This document shows positions 10,570 through 22,090 of a stretch of 64,000 nucleotides of DNA, one piece after another. Each line of letters begins with the position of its first letter. Within the stretch, counting starts at the first letter, position 1. The stretch comes from Spinacia oleracea. Taxonomy: Eukaryota; Streptophyta; Magnoliopsida; Caryophyllales; Amaranthaceae. Where the stretch lies: positions 90,996,810 to 91,060,809 of the forward strand of contig NC_079489.1 of NCBI RefSeq assembly GCF_020520425.1, in the 5' to 3' direction. Both the position numbers and the translations under genes were made by a program. The notes under the pieces are model-generated. The model was not told the origin of the DNA. It worked only from the letters and a program-made list of their open reading frames with translations, and searched no databases.

Positions 10570-12798
10570 TCAAAGCCATTCTCCAATATGCTTGATTCCC
10601 ATAGCTGCAGTGTGCGAGTTGTGCTTCGTTTGCGGCAGAGGTTTAGTCAATGGATCTGATATGTTGTCATCAGTTCCAATTTTGCTTATCTCGACTTCTT
10701 TTCTTTCAACGAACTCTCGTAGAAGGTGAAATCTACGAAGTACATGCTTGACTCTCTGGTGGTGTCTAGGCTCTTTTGCCTGTGCAATAGCTCCGTTATT
10801 ATCACAATACAGGGCTATTGGTCCTTTAATGGAGGGGACTACACCAAGTTCACCTATGAACTTCCTTAGCCATATAGCTTCCTTTGCTGCTTCATGTGCA
10901 GCAATGTACTCCGCTTCAGTTGTAGAATCCGCAATGGTGCTTTGCTTAGCACTTTTCCAGCTTACTGCTCCTCCGTTGAGGCAGAAGACAAACCCAGACT
11001 GTGATCTGAAATCATCTTTGTCGGTTTGGAAACTTGCGTCCGTATAGCCTTTAACCATTAATTCATCATCTCCACCATAGACCAGGAAGTCATCTTTGTG
11101 CCTTTTCAGGTACTTCAGAATGTTCTTGGCAGCAGTCCAATGCGCCTCTCCTGGGTCTGACTGGTATCTGCTCGTAGCACTGAGTGCGTACGCAACATCC
11201 GGGCGTGTACATATCATAGCATACATTATTGAACCAATCAATGATGCATATGGAATCCCATTCATTCGTCTACGCTCATCAAGTGTTTTTGGGCACTGAG
11301 TCTTGCTTAGAGTCATTCCATGAGACATGGGTAGGTAGCCTCGCTTGGAGTCCGCCATCTTGAACCTATCAAGCACCTTATTGATATAAGTGCTTTGACT
11401 AAGTCCAATCATCCTTTTAGATCTATCTCTGTAAATCTTGATGCCCAATATGTACTGTGCTTCTCCTAGATCCTTCATCGAAAAACATTTCCCAAGCCAA
11501 ATCTTGACAGAGTTCAACATAGGAATGTCATTTCCGATAAGTAATATGTCGTCGACATATAATACTAGGAAAGCAATTTTGCTCCCACTGACCTTCTTGT
11601 ATACACAAGATTCGTCTGCGTTCTTGATAAAACCAAAGTCACTGACTGCTTCATCAAAACGTATATTCCAGCTCCTGGATGCCTGCTTCAATCCGTAGAT
11701 TGATTTCTTTAGCTTGTATACCTTTTTAGCATTCTTTGGATCCTCAAAACCTTCAGGCTGTGTCATAAACACAGTTTCTGTTAAAACGCCGTTTAAGAAA
11801 GCAGTTTTGACATCCATCTGCCATATTTCGTAATCGTAATATGCAGCGATTGCTAACATTATCCGAATAGACTTTAGCATTGCAACTGGTGAAAAGGTTT
11901 CATCGTAATCCACACCGTGGACTTGCCTGTAACCTTTTGCAACCAATCTAGCTTTGAAAACTTCAAGTTTCCCATCCTTGTCCTTTTTCAGTTTGAAAAC
12001 CCATTTGCTTCCAATGGCTTGGTAGCCATCTGGCAAATCGACCAAATCCCATACTTGGTTTTCAGACATGGAGTCTAATTCAGATTGCATGGCTTCTTGC
12101 CACTGCTTGGAGCTAGGGCTCGTCATAGCTTGTTTGTAAGTCGCAGGTTCATCACTTTCAAGTAATAGAACGTCATAGCTCTCGTTCGTCAAAATACCTA
12201 AGTACCTTTCCGGTTGAGATCTATATCTTTGCGATCTACGCGGGGTAACATTTCTAGATTGACCATGATTCTCACCAGATTCTTCTAAAGATCTCTGAGT
12301 TTCATCCTGAATGTCATCTTGAGCATTCTCTAGAGTTTGTTGTTCGACTCGAATTTCTTCGAGGTCTACTTTTCTCCCACTTGTCATTTTGGAAATGTGA
12401 TCTTTCTCCAAGAAGACACCATCTCGAGCAACAAACACCTTGTTCTCAGATGTATTGTAGAAGTAATACCCCTTTGTTTCCTTTGGATAGCCCACAAGGA
12501 TACATTTGTCAGATTTTGGATGAAGTTTGTCTGAAATTAATCGTTTGACGTATACTTCACATCCCCAAATCTTAAGAAAAGACACATTTGGAGGCTTTCC
12601 AAACCATAATTCGTATGGAGTCTTTTCGACAGCTTTAGACGGAGCTCTATTTATAGTGAGTGCAGCTGTATTTAGTGCATGTCCCCAAAATTCTAATGGA
12701 AGTTCGGCCTGACCCATCATTGACCTGACCATGTCTAGCAAGGTTCTGTTCCTCCGTTCCGACACACCGTTCCATTGTGGTGTTCCAGGAGGAGTCAA
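10570..12798 (-). CDS. Copia pol, 3' part: integrase end, reverse transcriptase, RNase H (element A)
   Basis: This 742-codon open frame continues the pol frame from 12979 beyond a stop at 12898-12900. The integrase catalytic Glu is in GVSERRN (residue 14), with the integrase C-terminal region to about 150. The RT spans about 245-500, with WQMDVKTAFLNG (Asp 329), YGLKQ (368) and the catalytic YVDD (414-417). RNase H spans about 583-725, with Asp 587 in YTDAS, Glu in TTEAEY (628-630), Asp 666 in YCDNN and Asp 715 in ISDPLTK. All catalytic residues are present and the frame is undamaged. The protein copies element RNA into cDNA and inserts it. The listed ATG is internal to the polyprotein, so the real protein would start upstream and be processed by the element protease. 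Confidence 0.95.
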   Translation of the reverse strand: MTPPGTPQWNGVSERRNRTLLDMVRSMMGQAELPLEFWGHALNTAALTINRAPSKAVEKTPYELWFGKPPNVSFLKIWGCEVYVKRLISDKLHPKSDKCILVGYPKETKGYYFYNTSENKVFVARDGVFLEKDHISKMTSGRKVDLEEIRVEQQTLENAQDDIQDETQRSLEESGENHGQSRNVTPRRSQRYRSQPERYLGILTNESYDVLLLESDEPATYKQAMTSPSSKQWQEAMQSELDSMSENQVWDLVDLPDGYQAIGSKWVFKLKKDKDGKLEVFKARLVAKGYRQVHGVDYDETFSPVAMLKSIRIMLAIAAYYDYEIWQMDVKTAFLNGVLTETVFMTQPEGFEDPKNAKKVYKLKKSIYGLKQASRSWNIRFDEAVSDFGFIKNADESCVYKKVSGSKIAFLVLYVDDILLIGNDIPMLNSVKIWLGKCFSMKDLGEAQYILGIKIYRDRSKRMIGLSQSTYINKVLDRFKMADSKRGYLPMSHGMTLSKTQCPKTLDERRRMNGIPYASLIGSIMYAMICTRPDVAYALSATSRYQSDPGEAHWTAAKNILKYLKRHKDDFLVYGGDDELMVKGYTDASFQTDKDDFRSQSGFVFCLNGGAVSWKSAKQSTIADSTTEAEYIAAHEAAKEAIWLRKFIGELGVVPSIKGPIALYCDNNGAIAQAKEPRHHQRVKHVLRRFHLLREFVERKEVEISKIGTDDNISDPLTKPLPQTKHNSHTAAMGIKHIGEWL

Positions 12799-12979
12799 CT
12801 CTGATAGAATTCCACATTCTTTCAGATGGTCATCAAATTCATAGCTCAGATATTCACCGCCTCTATCAGACCGCAGTGCCTTAATCTTCTTGCCTAATTA
12901 ATTCTCTACTTCACTCTGAAATTCCTTGAATTTGTCAAAGGATTCAGACTTATGCTTCATTAGGTAGACATAACCATAC
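12799..12979 (-). pseudogene. Copia pol, integrase core segment with premature stop (element A)
   Basis: In frame with the 10570-12798 coding region, this gives YGYVYLMKHKSESFDKF, then a TAA at 12898-12900 where relatives have a Gln codon, then LGKKIKALRSDRGGEYLS with the second catalytic Asp in RSDRGGE. The stop fits a C-to-T change in a CAA codon. Element B interrupts the gene at 12980, between the codons for the FSRY and GYVYL motifs. Confidence 0.9.
12975..12979. repeat. Left target duplication of element B (CATAC)
   Basis: CATAC is repeated at 23430-23434, directly outside the other end of B. The duplication proves that B integrated into element A. Confidence 0.95.
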
Positions 12980-14318
12980 TGTTAGGTAATGATACATATG
13001 ACATTACATAGATCATGCGGAAACAACCATTAACCCAGGAAACATATTATTTACACATAATCATTTAGCATAGTTTAGATGCATACTCTTTGTTGCGTGC
13101 CTTCCCTAGCTGCGCCCGAACCGAACAAGAACAAGTCTTTTAGGACTCCAAGTGTCGTCCCTCCGTAGAAAGTCCACAGCACGTCCGGATCCGCCTTAAG
13201 ATTGACCAACTAGAATCGCCCTTAAGGTACTCAGAAAATTCGGCACTTTTGGGGCAAGATGGGTGTTTGAATTTTCTCTCAAAAAACTCACTTTTGAATA
13301 CTTTGAAACTTGTATATAAATTATGACCCCTAGGCCTTTATTTATAGAGTTATGGAAAAGGAATCGTAATCCTAGTAGGATGCGAATTAATTGGAATTAG
13401 AATTCTACATGAATTCTACTTAATCAATTTATCCAATAGGAATAGACATTTAATCATACACTGACTCTTGCAGATTCAGGAATCTCGCATGAGCTCAAAC
13501 TCACACACACACGGCAGCCACAAGGGCTGCCCACGCATGCGAGCAGCAGCCCACGCAGCGCGGCCCACGCATGCGTGGCCTTGTGCGCGCTGGGCTGTGG
13601 CGTGCGTGCTTGCTGGGCGATGGCCTGGCTTCGTGCTGGGCCTTCGTCCGGCAGGCCTCGTCCGATGCTAATTCGTACGATACGCTTCCGATTAAAATTC
13701 CATTTCCGGAATCTATTTCCGATACGAACAATATTCAATATTTCCGATTCCGGAATTAATTTCCGTTTCGAACAAATATTTAATATTTCCGTTTCCGGAA
13801 TTATTTTCCGATTCCGGTAATATTTCCGATTCTGACAATATTTCCGTTTCCGGCAATATTTCCGATTCTGGTAATATTTCCATTTCCAACAATATTTTCC
13901 GATACGTACCATGTTTCCGTTTCCGGCAACATCTACGACTTGGATAATATTCATATTTCCGATACGATCCATATTTCCGTTTCCGGCAATATCATCGTTT
14001 CCGGAGTATTCATTTCTTGCCTGTGACGATCTTAGCTCCCACTGAAACCAAGATCCGTCGGTTCGAATATTCATAGATGGAGTATTTAATGCCATTAAAT
14101 ACTTGATCCGTTTACGTACTATTTGTGTGACCCTACGGGTTCAGTCAAGAGTAAGCTGTGGATTAATATCATTAATTCCACTTGAACTGAAGCGGCCTCT
14201 AGCTAGGCATTCAGCTCACTTGATCTCACTGAATTATTAACTTGTTAATTAATACTGAACCGCATTTATTAGACTTAACATAGAATGCATACTTGGACCA
14301 AGGGCATTATTTCCTTCA
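12980..14318 (-). repeat. 3' LTR of element B
   Basis: It is 1,339 bp, TGTTAGGTAATG ... TTTCCTTCA as read on the plus strand. The U3 repeat array lies at about 13680-14010. Open frames through it (such as 13454-14095) recur identically in the 5' LTR and are artefacts of the array. Confidence 0.95.
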
Positions 14319-14333
14319 GTCTCCCACTTGTCC
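14319..14333 (-). other. Polypurine tract of element B
   Basis: GGACAAGTGGGAGAC on the minus strand, next to the 3' LTR, identical to that of A. Confidence 0.85.
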
Positions 14334-16650
14334 TTAGGGACAAGTGTGCATTTCCTAATTCCTTTGTCGCTCGATGCTTGCTCTTGAACATAAGGTAAGA
14401 GTTTTCATCCTTATTATGTCCAGAGGTGTTCCTCGGTTTCAGAGTTCAACTGATCAAATAAACAGATAATCATAGCCTATGATTCATCCGAGCACGGCCA
14501 TGCATTTCACAGTTTCTAGCTCTCCGAGTGGCCTTGTACAACTTTTAAGCATCTCATCCCGATTTATGGGAGGACAATCCCAATCTTGCGATCTTGAGAT
14601 TAGACTTCGTTTGATAGGTGATTACCTGAGCGTTGCCTTTATAGCCTCCTTTTACGGTGCGACGGTTGGTCAACGTCAAAGCAACCAGTTCTCAAACAAG
14701 TAATCTCAAATCACTCAGGTATTGAGGATTTAGTGTCTAATAATTTAATGAAATTTACTTATGACAGACTTTCATCTCTTACAGTAAAGTTTCATAGGTC
14801 TTGTCCGATACTAGTCTTCCCAAAGTAAGTATCTATGCAAATGATTATGACATTGCCATGTCCACATAGTTCAAGAAACAGAACTACTAGTCATCTTGCA
14901 CTCTAATCGTCTAACGTTTTCTATGCGTCCAATTTTATAGAAAACTCCAATTAGGGACCATTTTCAACCTTTGACATTCAAGTTCACTTGATAGACATTT
15001 CTTAGTCACAGGACTGGTCCTGACAGTCTATCTTGAATATATCGTCAAGTTGAAGGGACTCATCATTTAATACTAAACCAAGATTAAATGGAATATGAAA
15101 ATACATTTCATATATGATAAATGTTTAACCCAATTGTTTTACAACCATGGGCCTCAAACCCATCTTTAAAACAGTTCATGGAATTCAAAGCTATGCTTGA
15201 TTTCCAGTGCTACAATGTGAGTGTTGCTTCTCACTTGTTGCATAGGTTTAGTTATCATGCTTTGCCAATCTTAATATCCTTTTCATCGAATGTTCTTCGA
15301 GATATGATGATAAGATCTTTTCGAGTTTGTTTATCATGTGATCTAGTCTTTCTTACTTCGATGGTGGTATTACTCATTTTGCAATGAAGAACCATCAAGT
15401 TAGCAGACGTTTTTCTTGCTTCAAGAGTGGTTCTACGCATTTTTCAATGAAGAACCATCGAGCCAGCAGACAGGTGATCTACCCAAGTTCAGTGAAGAAC
15501 TTTAAACAACCCTGTTTTATTGCTTCTTAGGCAATAATTACTTTTACTTCAAGTGTTTAGGTTGCTAGTGATGCTTTGTTTGGATTTACTTATCCAAGCA
15601 GTTCACAGATATGTGGAAGACTTTCCAGCTGTATCTTAGAACATAGAAATTAATATTTTAATTTCCCACGCAACAACTCATGGTCTCCAATCCATGTTGC
15701 CAAAAACACGATGCTCTATAGCTCGTCCTTATCAATGGTTAACTCCAAAGGGTCTTGCTTGATCCTTTGCCAGTGTTTATGCGTGTAGCATCAATATTTA
15801 GCGTATCTTTATTTCCTTGAATCAAGAACTATTCCTATGTACCTTTTCAAGTACCATAAGTATTCTTGGTCTCAATCTAGTTGATCTTCACTTAGATCAA
15901 TAGAGATTGGTATATGTTCGTCATGCCTTAAAGTCATACGATACGTTTTTGGCGATCCTCATATTATATCATACATGATAAATTCTTTTGCAGAATAATT
16001 CCCAATTGAATTCTATTCATGTAACTTTAGCTTATCTAGTTTCAGTAGATACTAAATTCAGCTAAATTCTTTGACATATAATATAGGTTAAGAATCTCAT
16101 TTAGACTCTTTGATGTTTAACTTAGTAAATGCTTATACATAGTTCAAACATCCTTTACTTAGATTTATTCACATGGGTCGAATATCTCCAATGGAGACTT
16201 TCGTGTTTGATTTAGTAAATGCCATTTACTTAATCCAAAACAATATCATAAGATCTTTGTAAATAGATCTTAATACCCAGTATGTACTAAGTTTCGCCAT
16301 GGTCCATCATTGATAAATAATTTCAAACCTAACTTATTAGTATTTGAATGTTATTTCACAATAGAGAGATATGTGTGTGATACACATAGGACCAATTAAG
16401 TTTTATATACTCCCACTAAACTTCTTATATATCTATAAGAATCATGTACATTTTATGAAACTAAAATGCTTATTAGCTTCACTTAAAATACAGTTCCAAT
16501 TCCCAATTCCTTGCTTAAATCTGGACTTAGATTTTATAAGCTAGCTTTTCTTTTCAAGCATTTATTTGGATCCACAAATCCTATGACATACCATGTACAT
16601 AGTTTTCTTCCAACATTTGATTGAGGAATATGTTTTGTCATCCAATTGCC
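14334..16650 (-). other. Element B internal, 3' part without coding capacity
   Basis: The first ~750 bp match the 3' untranslated region of A. The rest corresponds to the pol position but is too decayed to give domains by eye. E (33355-35510) has the same sequence with scattered substitutions and small indels. Confidence 0.6.
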
Positions 16651-16921
16651 ATATGTATCAATATGCAATCATTGCTTGATTTATAGACTTGAGCATTACG
16701 ATTATGCATGAGGTTTCAACACAATCCATGTCATGAATTTGCTTGTAACCTTTAGCAACTAATCTAGCTTTGCGTGTGAACACAATTTCATGTTTGATGG
16801 TTTTTATCTTTAAAACAAACTTGCAACCAATAGATGTGAAACTATTCTTGCAAATCAACAAAATTTTAATTTTGTCATCAAAACATTGAGTATGTTTTAT
16901 GGCCTCTAACCATTTAAACAT
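16650..16921 (-). pseudogene. Decayed copia RT relic in element B
   Basis: The minus strand reads NSFTSIGCKFVLKIK, then KARLVAKGYKQIHDMDCVET and VMLKSI. This corresponds to GSKWVFKLK, KARLVAKGYRQVHGVDYDET and AMLKSI of the intact pol in A. Only the RT amino-terminal part remains open, with no YVDD. The same relic, broken the same way, occurs in E (35519-35824) and in diverged form in F, so it was already dead in their common ancestor. Confidence 0.85.
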
Positions 16922-19229
16922 ATAGTCTATATATGGCCTCTAACCATTTTAGGGAATCTATATTTCGTCATAGCTTTCTTACAAGTCACAAACTCATTAA
17001 TCTATATGATAATAGTTTGACTGCAAGTTGTAGGTTTCTTCACTATTTAATAGAAGAATCTCATAGTTTCATTGACCTGATCTCTATGTTTCTTCACTAT
17101 CTAATAGAAGAATCTCATAGTTTCAGTGACTTGAATTCTATGCCTACTTGGGTATAGAACATCAAACAATAGAATATCAATAGCCACTTGAAAGTCCTTT
17201 GAATATTCTGTTCTCCTTGAAGCACTTGTAAAGTCTTCTAAGAGATGTCTATTCTTTAAAGCCACTTCTAAAGTCTTAAAGAATAAGTTCGGATTTTCTG
17301 AAGCACTTCGAAAAGCCTCCGGAATGTCCGTTTTATGTTTGTTGTTCGCCTCGAAAACTTTCGAGGTCTATTTTCTCCCACTTGTCATTTTGGAAACGAA
17401 TCTCCAAAAGGACATTATTTCGAGCAAACAAACATTATGTTCTCAAAAATTCGTGGTAGAAACAATACCCTTGTGTCTCATTTGAATAAATCACAATGAA
17501 ACATATATCTATGCTTGGGCCTTAGTTTGTTGAATAACAAACACTAAGCTCCCACTGAGTTTAGGAACTCTTTAGATATATTATGAAAAGATATTCTGAA
17601 ATTACTTTTCAATAGCTTTGACGAATTTGGTTTAGTTTGGTGGTAGTTGAGCATTTTGTTTTAGAATTTATAGGAAAAGTCTTTATGATTCATCATTGAT
17701 CGAATCAAGTACTAATTGACTTCGATCATTCCAACGTAGATATGCCATATCTTATGGACCTAGATTGTGAACACACAATCATTGATGATCATATTTGGTC
17801 TCAAGTAATCATGAACATGATCTAACCTAGATCTTTATGATTTCTTGCCAAGTGGATTTTATACTTCTGAATCTTTGAACTAGCCAAACAGATTCAAACT
17901 TATATCACATTGAGTAAATAAACCTATATTCACTCAAATCCATGTGAAATAATAAAGTCATAAAATCTTTCTTTAGCTTTGAACTCTATCGTCTAGGCGT
18001 TCTAACAATAGTTCATATTCTTTGTTACTTTCAACAAGTAAGACTAGCTTGTCTTAAGTTGATCTAGAAATCAACCAACTTTCAAAAGTCCATCAAAATA
18101 GAGCTTATGAATGTTAACTTGTTGATATGGTCTAAGCAACAATGCCAAAGATTTAATGGAACTCAAATCAAGGGTTTGATTTGAACCTAGTAAAGTTCTT
18201 TAAAGAGTTGTTTGTTTTAATCAAGCATATTGACTCAACCAGTAATTGACCATTTCATTCAAATAAACAAACAAACAAGCATTGTTTTTGTTCTTCTGAA
18301 TGTGAGTCTTTCTGTGTTTGAAGCAGAAATTTAGGTATGCTGATTATGGAACAAAATAGCCATTAAGTTCCAGCCTTTGAAAGGACTTAAAACAAACTAG
18401 ATGACCCTACAACTAATGTAGCATTGCCATGCTTCATTTCCCACTTGTAGGTCATTAGTGTATCCTAGCTTCCATTATTTGAGTTATTACCGAAGTAAGA
18501 ACCTCAAGCGGTATATGATACCAAGGAAGTTTGATTGCTAGGTCACTCCTCTTTAAACATAAACTTATAGGTAGAAACGGAATCGTAAATTCCTCTCATT
18601 TGTTCCTCGTTTTCCTATTTCTTGTACCCTTTCTTATAGTCTTAAGAATTGAATTCTTTAGTGTTGACTTTTATACTTTGTTAGACATGTCCAATGTCAC
18701 CAACAAGGTTCTTTATCATTTTAATTTATGTTGAATATTTTGTTTCAACTAGATGATCTTACCAGAAGCTTCTAAAGTTCTCTAAGCATCGATCTATTCG
18801 AATGTCTAGGGACTAGACTCATTCGAGAATTAAATGGACAAAGATATTAGGTTGTTAACCATTGGTAAAGCTGAGCGTATTAAACTCAATGCTTTATGAT
18901 CTCAAAACTACATTGTATTTTGAATTCACAAGCACCAATTGGTTTGCCATTCGATTTTGATATTCGAAAACAACCATAAAAGTCGCTATAAGAAACGTAC
19001 ATTTTAAATTGCTCACTTTCTCTCATTTCCGTGAATCGTTCTTGGATTCACTACCAATCGAGGAAATTTACTGTTACCTTTCTAAAAGGATTTATTGCAG
19101 TGCAAGATATTTAATTATAAACAATAATTAAAACACACATTGAAGCATGCAAAGTCTAAACATTTATCATGAATAATAACTTGAAATTAAAGCAACCATG
19201 CAATTCAAACAAGTTATTAGCATTTTATT
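16922..19229 (-). other. Element B internal, decayed gag-pol position
   Basis: There is no ORF of note. It contains short tandem duplications, for instance two ~54-bp copies around 17035-17145 (CACTATYTAATAGAAGAATC words) and repeated GGCCTCTAACCATTT words near 16900-16950. It aligns along its length with 35860-38200 in E. Confidence 0.55.
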
Positions 19230-19880
19230 CGATTTTATTGTTCCGGCAGGTGTGAATAAAATGATTCCAAGATCCTAAAACCATTGAAGAACTAAGCACA
19301 GTTTGTCGACTTAATCCTAGAACATCTTAGGTAAGCAAAAGCCTTTTGCTAATAGTCTAGAAACTATTCTTGGTTGATAGGTACGTCTAAGAACTTATTA
19401 GGAAAACCTATCGATTTTGCCACGACATAAAAGGACTCCTTACTTATATCGTTGAGTTTCACCAAAACTAACATGTACTCACAATTATTTGTGTACCTTG
19501 CCCCTTTAGGACCAATAAGTAACACCTCGCTGAGCGAAAACTATTACTAGATTGATGTAAAGGATATCCAAGCAAGTGTATATTTTGGCATGGCACCTTT
19601 TAACTCAATTTTTAAGTTTGGAACTTAAGGCTCTTACTATGTTGGTTAGATTTTAAGTGAACTAAAATCCTTAATCATGCAACATAATCAAGCTTTTGAT
19701 CTCATGCATTTTAAGACATATTTAAAACAATAAATAACTTAAAACATGCATAAGATATTTGTGATCTAGTATGGCCCGACTTCATCTTGAAGCTTTGACT
19801 TCAAAGTCCGTCTTGAAAATCTCCGTGGGAGGCACCATTTTCTTCAAATAGGATAAGCTATAACTAATTACAACTATTTG

Positions 19881-20059
19881 ATGGTTCGCAGACCATATTT
19901 GAATTGAAAAATAACTTTGGTACTTTAGACCAATTACATTCAAATTAATGGTACGCAGACCATATTTTCTATCCTATTTGGGCCATACTAGTCACTTCAT
20001 AACCTGCAAAACAGTACATATACAATATATACCATTCACCCATTCATTATCATGAATGG
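19881..20059 (-). other. Leader hairpin trio of element B
   Basis: Three inverted repeats: ATGGTTCGCAGACCAT at 19881-19896, ATGGTACGCAGACCAT at 19948-19963, and CCATTCAT-TATC-ATGAATGG at 20040-20059. The same three occur in the same order in A, E and F. F carries paired base changes that keep the stems, which suggests an RNA structure in the packaged transcript. Confidence 0.6.
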
Positions 20060-20559
20060 CCCACATAGCTGGTTAGTAAAACACATTATGCATCACGTAA
20101 ACATTTGCAGCAATTAATCAAGGGCACCAATAATCTACCAATTATTCAGTCCTTATTAATTCTAATCGAGTTGTTTTAACCTTAAGGATTTGTAGACCTA
20201 ATCAAGAGTTTATGACTAAAAAGTGCTCCCACTCAAACCAATAAATTCATATGCTTTACTAATTTTAAACATAAAATTGTATTTCTAGTCTAACCGGAAA
20301 CATACAAATTTAATTAAAATTTAAAGCTCATATAAATTTATAATTGAATCCAAAAATTTAATTTAATTTCAGTCGCATTTAAATTAATTCATGATTTTAA
20401 TTTTAGTAAAATAATTAGAATAAATTCCATTTATTATAATTATAATATTCAAAATTAAAATTCAAGAAATTAATTCAAATTATTAATTTTAAAATTAATT
20501 AAAATTACGTGAACTGAAATTTTCAAATTAAACATTCAAAACGATCTAATCGAAACGCA

Positions 20560-21330
20560 AACACCCTACGCGTTGCACGCCCATGGGCCGTACGCACACA
20601 GCCATTGCTGGCCATGTGCGCGCAGCCCATGCGCTCGTAGCATAGCTGCTGCTGTCCCAACGCAAGCCTCCGCACAGCGCCCCATCGCACGCGAGCTATC
20701 GCTCGCAGTGCGCGCGCGAGATCGCTCGCTGGGCGCGCTGGCTCGCTCGCTGGCGCGCGAGATCGCTCGCTGGCGCGCGAGATCGCTCGCTGGTGCGCGC
20801 GAGCCATCGCTCGCTGGCGCGCGAGATCGCTCGCTGGTGCGCGCGAGCCATCGCTCGCTGGCGCGCGAGATCGCTCGCTGGTGCGCGCGAGCCATCGCTC
20901 GCTGGCGCGCGAGCCATCGCTCGCTGGCGCGCGAGATCGCTCGCTGCGCGCGCGCGAGCCATCGCTCGCTGGTGCGCGACATCGCTCGCTGGGCGGGCGA
21001 CGTCGCGCGCTGTGCGCGCGAGTGATGCTGTGCGCAGCGCTCGTGGCACGCGAGCTTGCGCTCGCTGCGCGCGAGGCTGCGCGCACTTGTGCGAGGCAGC
21101 GCGCGTTGTGGCGCAGCTCGCTTGCTGCCCACACGCGACTGCCTTGGCTCGCCCCTCGCCCATGCCCATACGTTCATTGCTCGTGGCACACGACACAAGG
21201 CAGGGCTGCTGCCTTGCGCTCGTGCACTACGCCCTTGCTCATTGCATTCGTGCCGCACGGGCGACGAGCTCCCTTGCTCGTCGTCGCATGCCCGCATTAT
21301 ACAACACCCCTTAAGGGTAACACGAAGCGT
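20560..21330 (-). repeat. GC-rich leader block with ~21-bp CpG tandem array (element B)
   Basis: A sharply GC-rich island lies in very AT-rich DNA. Its core at about 20690-21010 is a tandem array of units like GCGCGCGAGATCGCTCGCTG with GAGATC/GAGCCATC variants. Overlapping open frames on both strands (Arg/Ala/Ser-rich) are by-products of the array. A has the same block with fewer units (26440-27060), E a reduced one (39570-40030). F and C have GC islands at the same leader place. Confidence 0.85.
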
Positions 21331-22075
21331 CCATTGCTTCGTGCGTGCAAGTTATTTGAACGAATCGCATAAAAATTTAAAATTTATATTTAAAATTAAT
21401 GACAAATTAATAAATATTATTAATTTCATAATTTTAGGGCGAAAAATCGAAAATTTATTATCCAATTGATTTCCGATTGTTATGGATTCAAGTCTAGGTC
21501 ATAAAAATTTAAAATTTATCGTAAATTTACAATTTTTATGGTGGTTTTTAATCATAGGTTTCTAATTAAATTACAATTAATTATGAAAATCAAATTAATT
21601 CTAAATTATTCTAATTTTCAACAAATTAATCATAATTACAAATTAGATTGCATAATTAACAAGACTAGGCATTCAAACTTGTTAAACATATGCAGTAGGT
21701 CAATCAAAAATTCAAGATTTATCAACAAGAATCGCAAATATTTAATTTAACATCTTAAATTTACGAAATTTTGCATTCGAAAAACTAAAACCTTCGAAAA
21801 GTCATAGTTAGGCTTCGAATTTGAGAATTCTGGGTTCGGCAGAAAAATACTATTTTTGTCAAAATTTTAGAATGCCTTTTACATGCGGAATTGACACAAA
21901 AATCACTCAATTCGGATGAGTAATGAAGAAACTGCCGAAAAACTGCGTACGTATAATTAAATAAACGCAATTTGCAACTAATTAACAATTACGAAAATTA
22001 ATCACCCCTTTTAATTCTTGCAAATTTGTAATATTTAACCATGTTCATGCAATTTAGATTATGAAAATAATAAGG

Positions 22076-22089
22076 GGCTCGTGATACCA
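22076..22089 (-). other. PBS of element B
   Basis: TGGTATCACGAGCC lies one base inside the 5' LTR. It matches the 3' end complement of initiator tRNA-Met (TGGTATCAGAGCC) except for one extra C. Confidence 0.85.
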
Positions 22090-22090
22090 C

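Noticed and set aside
20523..21470. Long overlapping open frames on both strands rich in Arg, Ala, Ser (also 26403-27126)
   Set aside because: All six frames stay open because of the GC-rich tandem array; no domain, and frames are not shared between A and B.
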